Shown here: piece by piece, positions 15,576-24,512 of the stretch | Numbering within the stretch: the stretch's first letter is position 1 | Layout of the letters: each line of letters starts with the position of its first letter | NCBI GenBank assembly: GCA_910585855.1 | Contig: CAJUGZ010000006.1 | Location: forward strand, 1 to 34,993 | From: an uncultured Lachnospiraceae bacterium | GTDB taxonomy: Bacteria; Bacillota_A; Clostridia; Lachnospirales; Lachnospiraceae | DNA length: 34,993 bases | Direction: 5' to 3' | Translations under genes and position numbers: made by a program | Notes under the pieces: generated by a model | Told to the model about the DNA's origin: nothing | Databases searched by the model: none | The model's input: the letters and a program-made list of their open reading frames with translations, nothing else

Positions 15576-17342
15576 ATGTTTTATTTATTAACGGCAGCTA
15601 TATTGATTATTATATTTTTAATTTTTCCAAAGGAGGATAAAAGACAAAATTTTTTGGTATGGCTTCCCATAACAATTATTTCTTATGAAGTATTGTGTTG
15701 TTTCACCACAGGGATTATGACAATACTGCATATAAATGCTAATATTTATACAGTAGCTGTATGCAATATACTGCTGTCATTCGTATTACTTGGAAATATT
15801 ATAAAAAAGAAAAATATTCAAAAGTATTATGTAAAAACAGAGGATATTATTTTTATTGCAGCTTATTCAGGGATAGTTCTTTTTATTTGGTTAAAAAGAT
15901 ATACACCGGATTTGCTATTGAGATTTGAAACTAGCGATCCGGGGACACATTTGAAAATAGCTATGGATTTTATAAATAATCAAGAAGTGGATGGAATGTA
16001 TACAGGGCAGGTTACGAATGGATTATTTATTCAAAGTTTATTGAAATTTAATTATGGAACTTCTATTTATAAGTCATTTTTATTAAAATATGGGATTAAT
16101 TTTCTGTTATCTGGATGGATATTTTATGCTGCCATGATAAAATATGCGAATAAAATTTTTGAAAAAGTATTAATTTATTGTGTAACAATTCTTTATATAT
16201 TAGGTTATCCATATAGCGACATGATATTTGGATTTGTTTATTTACAGTTGACTATTACTATTGTTATATATCTTTTAAGTATTGTAAATTTTTTTGTAGA
16301 AGGAAATGAAAATAATAGAAAAATATATAAAGCATTATTAATGTTAGGCTGTTTAGGTGTAGGCATAGGATATACATTATTTGCTCCCATTATATTTTTT
16401 GCTATTTTAATATGTATTATGTTTTGTGCACATAAAGAGGGATGGTTATTACAAAATGAAAAAAAATTTTTCTCTATAAAATTTATTAAAACTGGTTTAC
16501 AAATTTTTTTAATTCCTACTTTATTAATACTTTGGTTTTTGATATTTGCTCCTATGTTAAATGATAGTTTTGTTAATTATGGATTGGCATTAACCAGTGA
16601 AGGATATATATATAGAAATTTATATTCTGATTTTTTGTTATATATTATTATTGCAGTTTATGGAGTTATTATATCTTTAAAAGAAAAAGAAAACTATTTT
16701 TTATCTAGTTCTTTTATATTAGGGGTTTGTTATTATATTATATTTTTCTTCAGAATGATTACTCAAAAAGTTTCTACTTATTATTTTTATAAAATTAATT
16801 ATTTACTTTGGTTTGTGATTTTGGCGTGTTTTGTTATTGGATTGATTACTATATATAGAAAAGAAAAAGCACTATTTAAGAGCTATATAATAGGAATGAT
16901 AATATTATTTTCTATTTATTTTTCTGGATTTGAGAATAAGGTGCAACAACAAAATATAAATTATATTCCCTTTAGTGATGCAGGTTCTTTTTTTCATATT
17001 TTTTCTGTGAATAAAATATTAGATGAAAGACAATCGGAGATAAGTCAACAATTAGTTGAAGTTTGCAATGAGATAAATAGTTTAAAGGAAGAGGATAACG
17101 TGGATTTTATAGGGGATTGGTTAAACTTTTTTTGGTATGAGGCTTTAACAAATCAAAGGTTTGAAGGATGGTATGTACATGAGAGTACTGAAAATAAAGT
17201 CAGGAATTTTCTTGAGGGGAATACAGCGAAATATATAGTAGTTTTGAAAGAAAGTCAGGAATATTTGGAATATATATATTTATTTGATGAAATGAAATTA
17301 ATTTATGAAAATGAATATGCATTTATTGCAATGTCTGAATAA
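15576..17342 (+). CDS. Polytopic membrane protein, GT-C-like glycosyltransferase candidate
   Basis: A 588-residue protein with roughly 10-12 hydrophobic segments up to about residue 460, then a soluble C-terminal domain of about 125 residues. The first large loop contains an acidic/histidine patch (FETSDPGTH, about 128-136), where GT-C transferases carry their catalytic Asp. No sequence family is recognised with certainty. The context is telling: a polyprenyl-phosphate glycosyltransferase, a DUF2304 protein and an SMR-type carrier follow at once, the set that side-chain modification systems place with a GT-C enzyme acting outside the membrane. Clearly more AT-rich than neighbouring genes. Start has GGGGAGG upstream. 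Confidence 0.65.
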   Translation: MFYLLTAAILIIIFLIFPKEDKRQNFLVWLPITIISYEVLCCFTTGIMTILHINANIYTVAVCNILLSFVLLGNIIKKKNIQKYYVKTEDIIFIAAYSGIVLFIWLKRYTPDLLLRFETSDPGTHLKIAMDFINNQEVDGMYTGQVTNGLFIQSLLKFNYGTSIYKSFLLKYGINFLLSGWIFYAAMIKYANKIFEKVLIYCVTILYILGYPYSDMIFGFVYLQLTITIVIYLLSIVNFFVEGNENNRKIYKALLMLGCLGVGIGYTLFAPIIFFAILICIMFCAHKEGWLLQNEKKFFSIKFIKTGLQIFLIPTLLILWFLIFAPMLNDSFVNYGLALTSEGYIYRNLYSDFLLYIIIAVYGVIISLKEKENYFLSSSFILGVCYYIIFFFRMITQKVSTYYFYKINYLLWFVILACFVIGLITIYRKEKALFKSYIIGMIILFSIYFSGFENKVQQQNINYIPFSDAGSFFHIFSVNKILDERQSEISQQLVEVCNEINSLKEEDNVDFIGDWLNFFWYEALTNQRFEGWYVHESTENKVRNFLEGNTAKYIVVLKESQEYLEYIYLFDEMKLIYENEYAFIAMSE

Positions 17343-17362
17343 GTAAGAAGGGGGAGTTTGAT

Positions 17363-18061
17363 TTGAAGGCATTAGTGATTATTCCTGCTTATAATGAAGC
17401 AGAGAATATTGAAAAAGTGGTTAAAAATTTGGAAAAAAGTGTTCCTCAGATGGATTATTTGATTATTAATGATTGTTCCAAAGATAATACCGTTCTGTTA
17501 TGTAAAAAAAATCATTATAATTTTTTATCACTTCCTATCAATTTAGGGATAGGAGGTGGAGTGCAGGCGGGTTATAAGTATGCATTAGAATATGGTTATG
17601 AAATAGCGATTCAACATGATGGGGATGGGCAGCATGACCCAGAATACATAGAGAACGTTATTCAGCCGATTCTAAATGGACAAGCTGATATTACGATTGG
17701 TTCAAGATTTCTTGAAAAAGAGGGGTTTCAGTCATCAGTAACAAGAAGAGCAGGGATTAAATTTTTAAGTAAATTAATTCAGGTTTGCTGTGGAGCAAGT
17801 GTGCAGGATGTCACAAGTGGATTTCGTGCAGTAAATCGAAAGTATATTGAATTTTATGCAGCCGATTACCCATCAGATTATCCCGAGCCAGAAGCGATTG
17901 TAACAGCAAAGTTAGATGGGGCTAGAATACAGGAGATACCAGTGATTATGCGTGAAAGACAAAATGGCGTCAGTTCGATCAATTTAAAACGATCCATTTA
18001 TTATATGATAAAAGTTTCGATTGCGATTTTGATTTGCCGTTTAACCAACAGGAGGAAATAA
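17363..18061 (+). CDS. Polyprenyl-phosphate glycosyltransferase (DPM1/GacI-like GT2)
   Basis: A 232-residue GT2 of the dolichol-phosphate mannosyltransferase type: IIPAYNEAENI at 6-16, INDCSKDNT, the diagnostic DGDGQHDP at 86-93 and SGFRA near 155. It would transfer a sugar from a nucleotide donor to undecaprenyl phosphate at the inner membrane face. Only a short hydrophobic C-terminal stretch is present, so it probably relies on the DUF2304 partner encoded immediately downstream for membrane association, as GacI does with GacJ. It starts at TTG 17363 after GGGGAG; its stop codon precedes the next start by 2 bases. Confidence 0.86.
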   Translation: MKALVIIPAYNEAENIEKVVKNLEKSVPQMDYLIINDCSKDNTVLLCKKNHYNFLSLPINLGIGGGVQAGYKYALEYGYEIAIQHDGDGQHDPEYIENVIQPILNGQADITIGSRFLEKEGFQSSVTRRAGIKFLSKLIQVCCGASVQDVTSGFRAVNRKYIEFYAADYPSDYPEPEAIVTAKLDGARIQEIPVIMRERQNGVSSINLKRSIYYMIKVSIAILICRLTNRRK

Positions 18062-18063
18062 AG

Positions 18064-18411
18064 ATGTCCCTGCATTTAAGAATATTATTAGGACTTATTG
18101 TTGTGGCTTATTTTTGGCTTATTTTGTACTTTATTAAGAAAAAGATGTTGGCATTAAAATACATTTTATTATGGTTGTTCTCTGGTTTGGTAATGGGAAT
18201 TTTAGTATTGTTTCCTCAGCTTTTAGAGATATTCGTAAAATTAGTAGGAATTGAAACACCAATGTATGGTTTATTTTTAGTAGGAATCTTTTTTATTTTA
18301 TTGATTTTAATGTCATTAACAGCGATTGTTTCGAAGCAGACAGAAAGAATTAAAAATTTAGCCCAGAATCATGCTATGTTGGAAAAAAGGCTAAGGGAAT
18401 TGGAGAAGTAA
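18064..18411 (+). CDS. DUF2304 membrane protein (GacJ-like partner)
   Basis: A 115-residue protein with three hydrophobic helices (about 6-23, 31-50 and 68-90) and a charged helical tail rich in K/R/E. Size and layout match DUF2304 proteins, which pair with DPM1-like glycosyltransferases; streptococcal GacJ stimulates GacI. The start at 18064 is fixed by GGAGG 8 bases upstream; an upstream in-frame start would lie within the preceding gene. The tail ends 3 bases before the SMR-like gene, indicating tight coupling. Confidence 0.8.
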   Translation: MSLHLRILLGLIVVAYFWLILYFIKKKMLALKYILLWLFSGLVMGILVLFPQLLEIFVKLVGIETPMYGLFLVGIFFILLILMSLTAIVSKQTERIKNLAQNHAMLEKRLRELEK

Positions 18412-18414
18412 TAA

Positions 18415-18759
18415 ATGAAGTATGGATTATGTGTATTATATTTGTTTTTTTCTATATTGGGTTTAACTTTTATGAAATGCGGAAGTATGGAAAGCAGAAA
18501 AGTAATTTTTCAAATTTTACAAGTGAAGGTTACCTTGTTTTCTTTGATGGGATATTTTTTTTATATGATTAGCTTTTTACTTTATACATTTGTTATTACG
18601 AAGTTTGATTTGAGTTATATTATTCCACTCTTAGGTGGTGTGATTAATATTTTAATTTTTGTAATAGGAATCGGAGTTTTTCATGAAAAGTTTACAGTGT
18701 ATTCTATAATTGGCTGTTTTTGCATTGTAATCGGTATTTTGTTTATGAATATGAAGTAA
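18415..18759 (+). CDS. SMR/EamA-type small membrane carrier, putative lipid-linked sugar flippase subunit
   Basis: A 114-residue protein with four hydrophobic helices and an SMR/EmrE-ArnE-like pattern: an N-terminal helix with FSILGLTFMKCG, a YIIPLLGGVINI helix and a final IIGCFCIVIGILFMNMK helix. ArnE/ArnF-type members flip undecaprenyl-phosphate aminoarabinose. Next to a polyprenyl-phosphate glycosyltransferase, this protein likely moves undecaprenyl-phosphate sugar to the outer face. Small-molecule export is the alternative but is not favoured by context. GGAGAAG precedes the start. Confidence 0.75.
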   Translation: MKYGLCVLYLFFSILGLTFMKCGSMESRKVIFQILQVKVTLFSLMGYFFYMISFLLYTFVITKFDLSYIIPLLGGVINILIFVIGIGVFHEKFTVYSIIGCFCIVIGILFMNMK

Positions 18760-18885
18760 AAGTAGGATGTAACAAAATTGTACAAGAAAAGGAGAATGTA
18801 GGAGAAAATTATGATAATAAAATGATTAGTAATATTGATTTGGAAAAATGAATGATATAAATAATTTGCGAAAGGATATAATAAA

Positions 18886-19920
18886 ATGAAGAAAACAGCG
18901 TTAATAACAGGTATTACTGGACAGGATGGTTCTTATCTTTCAGAATTTCTTTTAGAAAAAGGATATGAAGTACATGGTATAGTAAGGCGTTCTTCTGTAG
19001 AAAAACATGATAGAATAGAACATTTAAAGGATATGAAAAATTTTTATTTACATTATGGAGATTTGACTGATTCGATAAGTCTTGTAAAAATTGTAAATAA
19101 AGTAAAACCAGATGAATTATATAATCTAGCGGCACAGAGTCATGTGAAGGTTTCATTTGAAGTACCAGAATATACTGCAGATGCGGATGCTGTTGGGACA
19201 CTTAGACTGTTAGAAGCAATTAGAATGAGTGGACTTGAAAAAACTTGTCGTTTTTATCAGGCATCAACGTCTGAACTTTTTGGTAAGGTTCAAGAGATAC
19301 CACAAAAAGAAACGACTCCATTTTATCCTTATTCACCATATGCTGCTGCCAAACAGTACGCCTTTTGGATTGTAAGGAATTATCGTGAGGCATATGGTAT
19401 TTTTGCAGTAAATGGTATTTTATTTAATCACGAATCAGAGAGAAGAGGAGAAACTTTTGTTACTAGAAAAATAACGCTTGCAGCAGCGAATATTTTTATT
19501 GGAAAACAGGAAAAATTATATCTTGGTAATTTAGATGCTCTTCGAGATTGGGGTTATACAAAAGATTATGTAGAGTGTATGTGGTTACTTCTTCAAAACA
19601 ATGTAGCAGAAGATTTTGTGATTGCTACTGGGGAACAACATTCTGTGCGTGAATTTTGTACGTTGGCGTTTCATTATGTGGGTATTGAGTTGGAATGGTA
19701 TGGAAGTGGAATCGAGGAAAAAGGAAGGGATAAAAGGACAGGAAGGGTTCTTGTAGAAGTTTCTCCAGAATTTTTTCGTCCAACGGATGTTGTTACCTTA
19801 TTGGGCGATCCTACAAAAGCAAAAGAAAAGCTTGGATGGAATCCTAGAAAAACTTCTTTTAAGGAATTAGTGAAAATTATGGTAGAACACGATTTACAAT
19901 TTGTGAAAAAGGAGATTTAA
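18886..19920 (+). CDS. gmd: GDP-mannose 4,6-dehydratase
   Basis: A 344-residue extended SDR converting GDP-D-mannose to GDP-4-keto-6-deoxy-D-mannose. The N-terminus GITGQDGSYLSEFLLEKGY is the Gmd signature. It has the RRSS cofactor-phosphate motif, the active-site STSELFG, the Tyr/Lys motif YAAAK and NHESERRGETFVTRKI. Length matches the family (about 340-370). Its product feeds the ColD-like enzyme encoded 3 bases downstream. AAAGGA precedes the ATG. Confidence 0.95.
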   Translation: MKKTALITGITGQDGSYLSEFLLEKGYEVHGIVRRSSVEKHDRIEHLKDMKNFYLHYGDLTDSISLVKIVNKVKPDELYNLAAQSHVKVSFEVPEYTADADAVGTLRLLEAIRMSGLEKTCRFYQASTSELFGKVQEIPQKETTPFYPYSPYAAAKQYAFWIVRNYREAYGIFAVNGILFNHESERRGETFVTRKITLAAANIFIGKQEKLYLGNLDALRDWGYTKDYVECMWLLLQNNVAEDFVIATGEQHSVREFCTLAFHYVGIELEWYGSGIEEKGRDKRTGRVLVEVSPEFFRPTDVVTLLGDPTKAKEKLGWNPRKTSFKELVKIMVEHDLQFVKKEI

Positions 19921-19922
19921 GT

Positions 19923-21092
19923 ATGCAGTACAAATTATGTGATGATACATGGGATAAAGCAGAAATTAATGCAATAAATAGAGTGATTCAATCCAATCGA
20001 TTTTCTATGGGAGAGGAAGTTAAAAATTTTGAAAAAGAGTTTGCAAAGAAATTTCATGTAGCATATGCAGTAATGGTTAGTTCTGGATCAGCAGCCAATC
20101 TGCTTGCCGTGGCTTCTCTTGTATATTCAGGAAAATTAAAGAAGGGGGATGAAGTTTTAGTTCCTGCAGTTTCATGGAGTACCACCTATTATCCTTTGTA
20201 TCAGATGGGGTTAAAAATTCGTTTTTTGGATATTGATAGGAATACTTTAAATATTGCAGCAGATAAAATTGAGGAAGCCATTACTCCTGATACAAAAATG
20301 ATATTTGCAGTAAATTTATTGGGAAATCCGAATGAATTTCATCTGATTCTGGAAATTTGTCAAAAAAATAATATTTTATTGATAGAAGATAATTGTGAAT
20401 CTTTAGGCGGTGAATATCAAGGAAAAAAATTGGGAACATTCGGATTATTGGGTACGTATTCCACCTTTTATTCTCATCATTTATGTACGATGGAAGGAGG
20501 ACTTGTTGTTACGAATGATGAAGAATTGTATCATTATATGCTTGTGATTCGTGCACATGGATGGACAAGGAATCTTCCAAAAGAAAGCCGCATTTATGTG
20601 AAAAGTGAAAATAGTTTTTATGAAAGTTATAATTTTATTCTGCCGGGATTTAATTTAAGACCAATAGAAATGGAAGGTGCAGTTGGTACAGAGCAATTAA
20701 AAAAGATGGATCATATTATTGATGTAAGGCGAATCAATGCAAAGTATTTTGTAGAAAAAATGGCTGGATTAGAAGATGTTTGTATTCAAAAGGAAATCGA
20801 AAGCAGTTCATGGTTTGGATTTGCCATTATTTTAGAAGGAAGATATAGAGGAAAGAGAGATCGCATTGTAAAAGAACTGGATGAATTGGGAATTGAAGTC
20901 AGACCAATTGTTGCGGGTAATTTTACTAGAAATAGAGTGATCGATTATATGGATTATAGCATATATGGAACATTGGAGAATGCAAATTTTATTCATGATA
21001 ATGGATTTTTTATAGGAAATCACAGTAAAAAGGATTTTAATGGAATTGATTATTTTATCAGTTGTTTTCGAAAAATTCTTTTCGATATCTAA
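19923..21092 (+). CDS. colD: PLP-dependent GDP-4-keto-6-deoxy-mannose 3-dehydratase (ColD-like)
   Basis: A 389-residue DegT/DnrJ/EryC1/StrS-fold enzyme. Where sugar aminotransferases carry the PLP-binding Lys (SFxxxK....GEGG), this protein has TFYSHH....MEGG, so His185 replaces the Lys. That replacement marks the 3-dehydratases ColD (388 residues, catalytic His188) and the E1/RfbH class. Directly after gmd, ColD is the better match: it removes the C3 hydroxyl to give GDP-4-keto-3,6-dideoxy-D-mannose. RfbH-type enzymes act on CDP-sugars and normally sit with a reductase and ferredoxin-like partner, not seen here. A perosamine synthase would retain the Lys. Confidence 0.82.
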   Translation: MQYKLCDDTWDKAEINAINRVIQSNRFSMGEEVKNFEKEFAKKFHVAYAVMVSSGSAANLLAVASLVYSGKLKKGDEVLVPAVSWSTTYYPLYQMGLKIRFLDIDRNTLNIAADKIEEAITPDTKMIFAVNLLGNPNEFHLILEICQKNNILLIEDNCESLGGEYQGKKLGTFGLLGTYSTFYSHHLCTMEGGLVVTNDEELYHYMLVIRAHGWTRNLPKESRIYVKSENSFYESYNFILPGFNLRPIEMEGAVGTEQLKKMDHIIDVRRINAKYFVEKMAGLEDVCIQKEIESSSWFGFAIILEGRYRGKRDRIVKELDELGIEVRPIVAGNFTRNRVIDYMDYSIYGTLENANFIHDNGFFIGNHSKKDFNGIDYFISCFRKILFDI

Positions 21093-21206
21093 AAAATAAA
21101 TCGTAACTATTTTTGAACGAAAGATAAATTATTCTTAAATTTATGCGATTTTTGAAATTTGTTTATTTATAGGATATAACAAATAATAATATTATGGAGG
21201 AAAACT

Positions 21207-21992
21207 ATGTTAAAAGTTTCAGTTATAACCGTTACGTATAATGAGGTTGAGAATTTAACCAAGACATTAAAAGCTTTATTGAAACAGGATTATAAAAATA
21301 TTGAAAGTATTATTGTAGATGGTGGTTCTACAGATAATAGTGTAGAAGTCATTAAAGAATTTGAAAAAAAGTTTAAAGGAACAGTGAAATGGATCTCAGA
21401 AAAAGATCATGGCATGTTTGAAGCTGCAAATAAGGGAATTAAAATGGCAACAGGAGATATTATTGGTGGTTATTGGGATGTTTATGCGTCATCTGATGTG
21501 ATTACAAAAATAGTTACAACGATTGAAAGAGATGGTACGGATGGCGTTCATGGAGATTTGCTTTATGTAGAGGGGAGTAAAATAAAACGTTATTGGAAAA
21601 TGGGGGAAGGAAAAATACAAAATGGTTGGATGCCGGGCTATCCAACTTTATATTTAAAGAGAGAAGTTTATGAGAAATATGGATTATATAATGAAAAATT
21701 TAAATATTCGTGGGATTATGAGTTTATGGTAAGAATTTTGAATAAGGGGAAAGTAAAGTTGTCCTATATACCAGAGGTATTGATTTATATGTTTTATGGT
21801 GGTTCTAGTACAAGTGGATTTCGAGCATATAAAAATTCTATTCTGGATAGTATCAAGTCATTAAAAGAAAATCAGGTGAAATTTCCAAGAATTATTACAT
21901 TCAAACGTTTTATAAGAACGGCTTTTCAATTTATCAATAATAGAAATATTTCGATAGACGTGAAAGAGAAAAAGGAAAAGAAAAGAGGATAG
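21207..21992 (+). CDS. GT2 family glycosyltransferase with an atypical metal motif
   Basis: A 261-residue WfgS/WcaA-like GT2: SVITVTYNE at 5-13, VDGGSTDNS at about 38-46, ISEKDHGMFEAANKGI and GDIIG. The expected LN(S/A)DD metal motif reads GGYWDVYASSDV, with one Asp where two or three are usual. The acceptor-side SWDYEFMVR motif is intact. The C-terminal basic tail is homologous to a gene fragment at 24.5 kb. It lies between colD and the reductase gene, so it may be the transferase that uses the dideoxy sugar; this is inference from position. GGAGG precedes the ATG. Confidence 0.8.
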   Translation: MLKVSVITVTYNEVENLTKTLKALLKQDYKNIESIIVDGGSTDNSVEVIKEFEKKFKGTVKWISEKDHGMFEAANKGIKMATGDIIGGYWDVYASSDVITKIVTTIERDGTDGVHGDLLYVEGSKIKRYWKMGEGKIQNGWMPGYPTLYLKREVYEKYGLYNEKFKYSWDYEFMVRILNKGKVKLSYIPEVLIYMFYGGSSTSGFRAYKNSILDSIKSLKENQVKFPRIITFKRFIRTAFQFINNRNISIDVKEKKEKKRG

Positions 21993-22083
21993 ATTTTAGA
22001 AAATTGTACACTATTAAAATTGTATGAAGGAAAAAGAAATAGAAAAGAAGGATTGGGATTAAAAATTAGGAAGGAAAAAGAAG

Positions 22084-23022
22084 ATGGAGAAGGATGCAAG
22101 GATTTGTATTATTGGTAACAAAGGGGCTTTGGGTCATGCAATTTTAGTACAATTAAAATTTTCTGGATATAAAAATATTATTTCCTGTGATTTACCAGAT
22201 ATAGATTGCACAAAACAGGAAAATGTAAGAAAATTTTTTGAAAAAAATCAGCCGGAATATGTGTTTTTTTTGGCGGCTATATCGGCTGGAATTGAATATA
22301 AGAGAAAATATCCAGTAGAAGTGATGCTTAAAAATCTTCAGATGGAAACAAATGTACTGCAATTTAGTCACGAATATCATTGTAAACGATTGCTAAATGT
22401 ATGTAGTGCATTGCTTTATCCAAGTTCTGCGAAAATGCCGCTCGAAGAAAAAGATATAACATTTATAAATCTTAATGAAGTAGATACACCATATTCTTTA
22501 GCAAAAGCGGCAGGACTTCAACTATGTCAATATTATGCACATGAATATAGCGATGATTTTTTTACAGTAATTCCTTGTAATTTTTTTGGAGAATATTCCG
22601 TATTTGATGGAGAACAAGCAGGAGTTGTTCCGTCACTTATAAGAAAAATATATGAGGCAAAGATAAATCATATTCCAAACGTAGTTGTATGGGGGACTGG
22701 AAATGCTTGTAGAGAGTTTTTAAGTAGTAAAGATGTTGCAAATGCATGTATTTTTTTGATGAATTATCCACCTGAATATCCTGTTATCAATATTGGAAGG
22801 GGACATGAATTTACGATTCGAGAAACTGCAGAAATAATAAAAAAAGTAGTCGATTATAAGGGAGAACTTATTTTTGATGCAAGTAAACCAGAAGGGAAAT
22901 TGCATATGCAATTAAATATAGAAAAGCTTTTTAAAATGGGATGGAAACCAGAAATGGATTTGGAACAGAGCATAATAAGTACATATCAGTGGTATTTAAG
23001 CAGATTTCAGAAGTTACCTTGA
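22084..23022 (+). CDS. GDP-fucose synthase-like reductase lacking the epimerase residues
   Basis: A 312-residue extended SDR that aligns end to end with GDP-L-fucose synthase (WcaG/Fcl): GNKGALG at 11-17, LAA.SAGI, S108, YSLAK with Y137/K141, VVVWGTGN..REFL, NIGRG.EFTIRE and FDASKPEG. Fcl uses Cys109 and His179 to epimerise C3/C5. Here the aligned residues are L110 (context CSALLYP) and G180 (context EQAGVVP), while reductase residues are kept. It therefore probably reduces the 4-keto group without epimerisation. After ColD this would give a GDP-3,6-dideoxy-D-hexose; if epimerisation does occur, GDP-L-colitose. Confidence 0.8.
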   Translation: MEKDARICIIGNKGALGHAILVQLKFSGYKNIISCDLPDIDCTKQENVRKFFEKNQPEYVFFLAAISAGIEYKRKYPVEVMLKNLQMETNVLQFSHEYHCKRLLNVCSALLYPSSAKMPLEEKDITFINLNEVDTPYSLAKAAGLQLCQYYAHEYSDDFFTVIPCNFFGEYSVFDGEQAGVVPSLIRKIYEAKINHIPNVVVWGTGNACREFLSSKDVANACIFLMNYPPEYPVINIGRGHEFTIRETAEIIKKVVDYKGELIFDASKPEGKLHMQLNIEKLFKMGWKPEMDLEQSIISTYQWYLSRFQKLP

Positions 23023-23136
23023 TGTGTGTTATTGGAAAGATTATATTTGACATATAATTGGTATCTGGATTGTAAAAATATTAAATTTAATATTTAATGA
23101 AATAAGGTAAGTATAGGATAGTGAAAGGATAGAGAT

Positions 23137-24453
23137 ATGAATATTGTACTATTATCAGGAGGTTCTGGGAAGCGTTTATGGCCTTTATCAAATGATGTTC
23201 GTTCCAAACAATTTATTAAAATTTTTAAATCGAAAGGATCAGAATATGAATCTATGGTACAGCGTGTATATCATCAAATTAGAGAGGTGGATAAGGATGC
23301 AATGGTTACTATTGCGACATCAAAAGCACAGGTATCAGCGATACATAATCAACTAGGAGATCATGTTGGGATATGTGTGGAACCTTGTCGAAAAGATACT
23401 TTTCCTGCTATTGCATTAGTAACTTCCTATCTTCATGATATAAAAAATATGTCTGAAGAAGAGGTAGTGATTGTTTGTCCCGTCGATCCATACGTTGAAA
23501 ATAATTATTTCGAAGAATTGAGAGAATTAGAGAAATTAGTTGAACGGGAAGATTCTAATCTTGTATTGATGGGGATAGAACCTACCTATCCAAGTGAGAA
23601 GTATGGTTATATTATTCCAATCGAAAAGGGAAAAGTAAGTCGAGTGACTGAATTTAAAGAAAAACCAGATGCTGTAAAAGCAGAAGAATATATTTCTCAG
23701 GGAGCTTTGTGGAATGGAGGTGTTTTTGCATATAAAATCGGTTATGTATTGAAAAAAGCGCATGAATTAATCGAATTTACGGATTATAATGATTTATATT
23801 CGAAATATGATACGTTAAATAAAATCAGTTTTGATTATGCAGTAGTAGAAAAAGAAGAAAAGATTCAAGTGATGCGTTTTATGGGACAGTGGAAAGATTT
23901 GGGGACATGGAATACCATAACGGAAGCTATGGAAGAAAAAATTGTTGGGAATGTTATGGTAAATGAAACATGCGAAAATGTTCATATAATAAATGAATTG
24001 GATATTCCTATGTTATGTATGGGTTTGCAAGATGTCGTAATTTCGGCAAGTCCAGATGGCATTTTAGTTTCCGATAAAGAGCAGTCTAGTTATATTAAAC
24101 CTTATGTGGATCAAATCGATCAGCAAATTATGTTTGCCGAAAAATCATGGGGAATTTATCGTGTCCTTGATGTGGAGGAAGAAAGTTTGATAATTAAGGT
24201 AACTCTGAAGCCGGGAGAAAAAATGAATTATCATAGTCACAATAGAAGAGATGAAATTTGGGCGATTATCTCAGGAAAAGGCAGAACATTTGTAGATGGT
24301 ATGGAACAGTCGGTTCAGGCAGGAGATGTAGTGACTATGCAGGCAGGAAGCCGTCATATGATTATTGCAGATACAGAATTAAAAGTGATTGAGGTGCAAC
24401 TGGGAAGAGAAATTAGTATTTATGACAAGCAAAAATTTGTACCTGAAAAATAG
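23137..24453 (+). CDS. manC: Mannose-1-phosphate guanylyltransferase with C-terminal cupin
   Basis: A 438-residue ManC-type enzyme making GDP-mannose from GTP and mannose-1-phosphate. The nucleotidyltransferase N-domain has GGSGKRLWPLS near residue 7, PVDPYV, EKYGYI, FKEKPD and WNGGVFAY. The C-terminal cupin carries GEKMNYHSHNRRDEIW, the metal-binding motif of type II phosphomannose isomerases, so it may be bifunctional; it is slightly shorter than typical 460-480-residue ManC. It supplies Gmd. No phosphomannomutase gene is seen in the window, so that step must be encoded elsewhere. AAAGGATAGAG precedes the start. Confidence 0.9.
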   Translation: MNIVLLSGGSGKRLWPLSNDVRSKQFIKIFKSKGSEYESMVQRVYHQIREVDKDAMVTIATSKAQVSAIHNQLGDHVGICVEPCRKDTFPAIALVTSYLHDIKNMSEEEVVIVCPVDPYVENNYFEELRELEKLVEREDSNLVLMGIEPTYPSEKYGYIIPIEKGKVSRVTEFKEKPDAVKAEEYISQGALWNGGVFAYKIGYVLKKAHELIEFTDYNDLYSKYDTLNKISFDYAVVEKEEKIQVMRFMGQWKDLGTWNTITEAMEEKIVGNVMVNETCENVHIINELDIPMLCMGLQDVVISASPDGILVSDKEQSSYIKPYVDQIDQQIMFAEKSWGIYRVLDVEEESLIIKVTLKPGEKMNYHSHNRRDEIWAIISGKGRTFVDGMEQSVQAGDVVTMQAGSRHMIIADTELKVIEVQLGREISIYDKQKFVPEK

Positions 24454-24512
24454 TTCATTTAGGAACACATTCAAAGGTAATAGATATATTAAAAGATAAA
24501 AAAGAAAAGAGG

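Noticed and set aside
19923..21092. Perosamine-type aminotransferase reading of the PLP enzyme
   Set aside because: The PLP lysine needed for transamination is replaced by His in the HH....MEGG motif, which fits the 3-dehydratase class.
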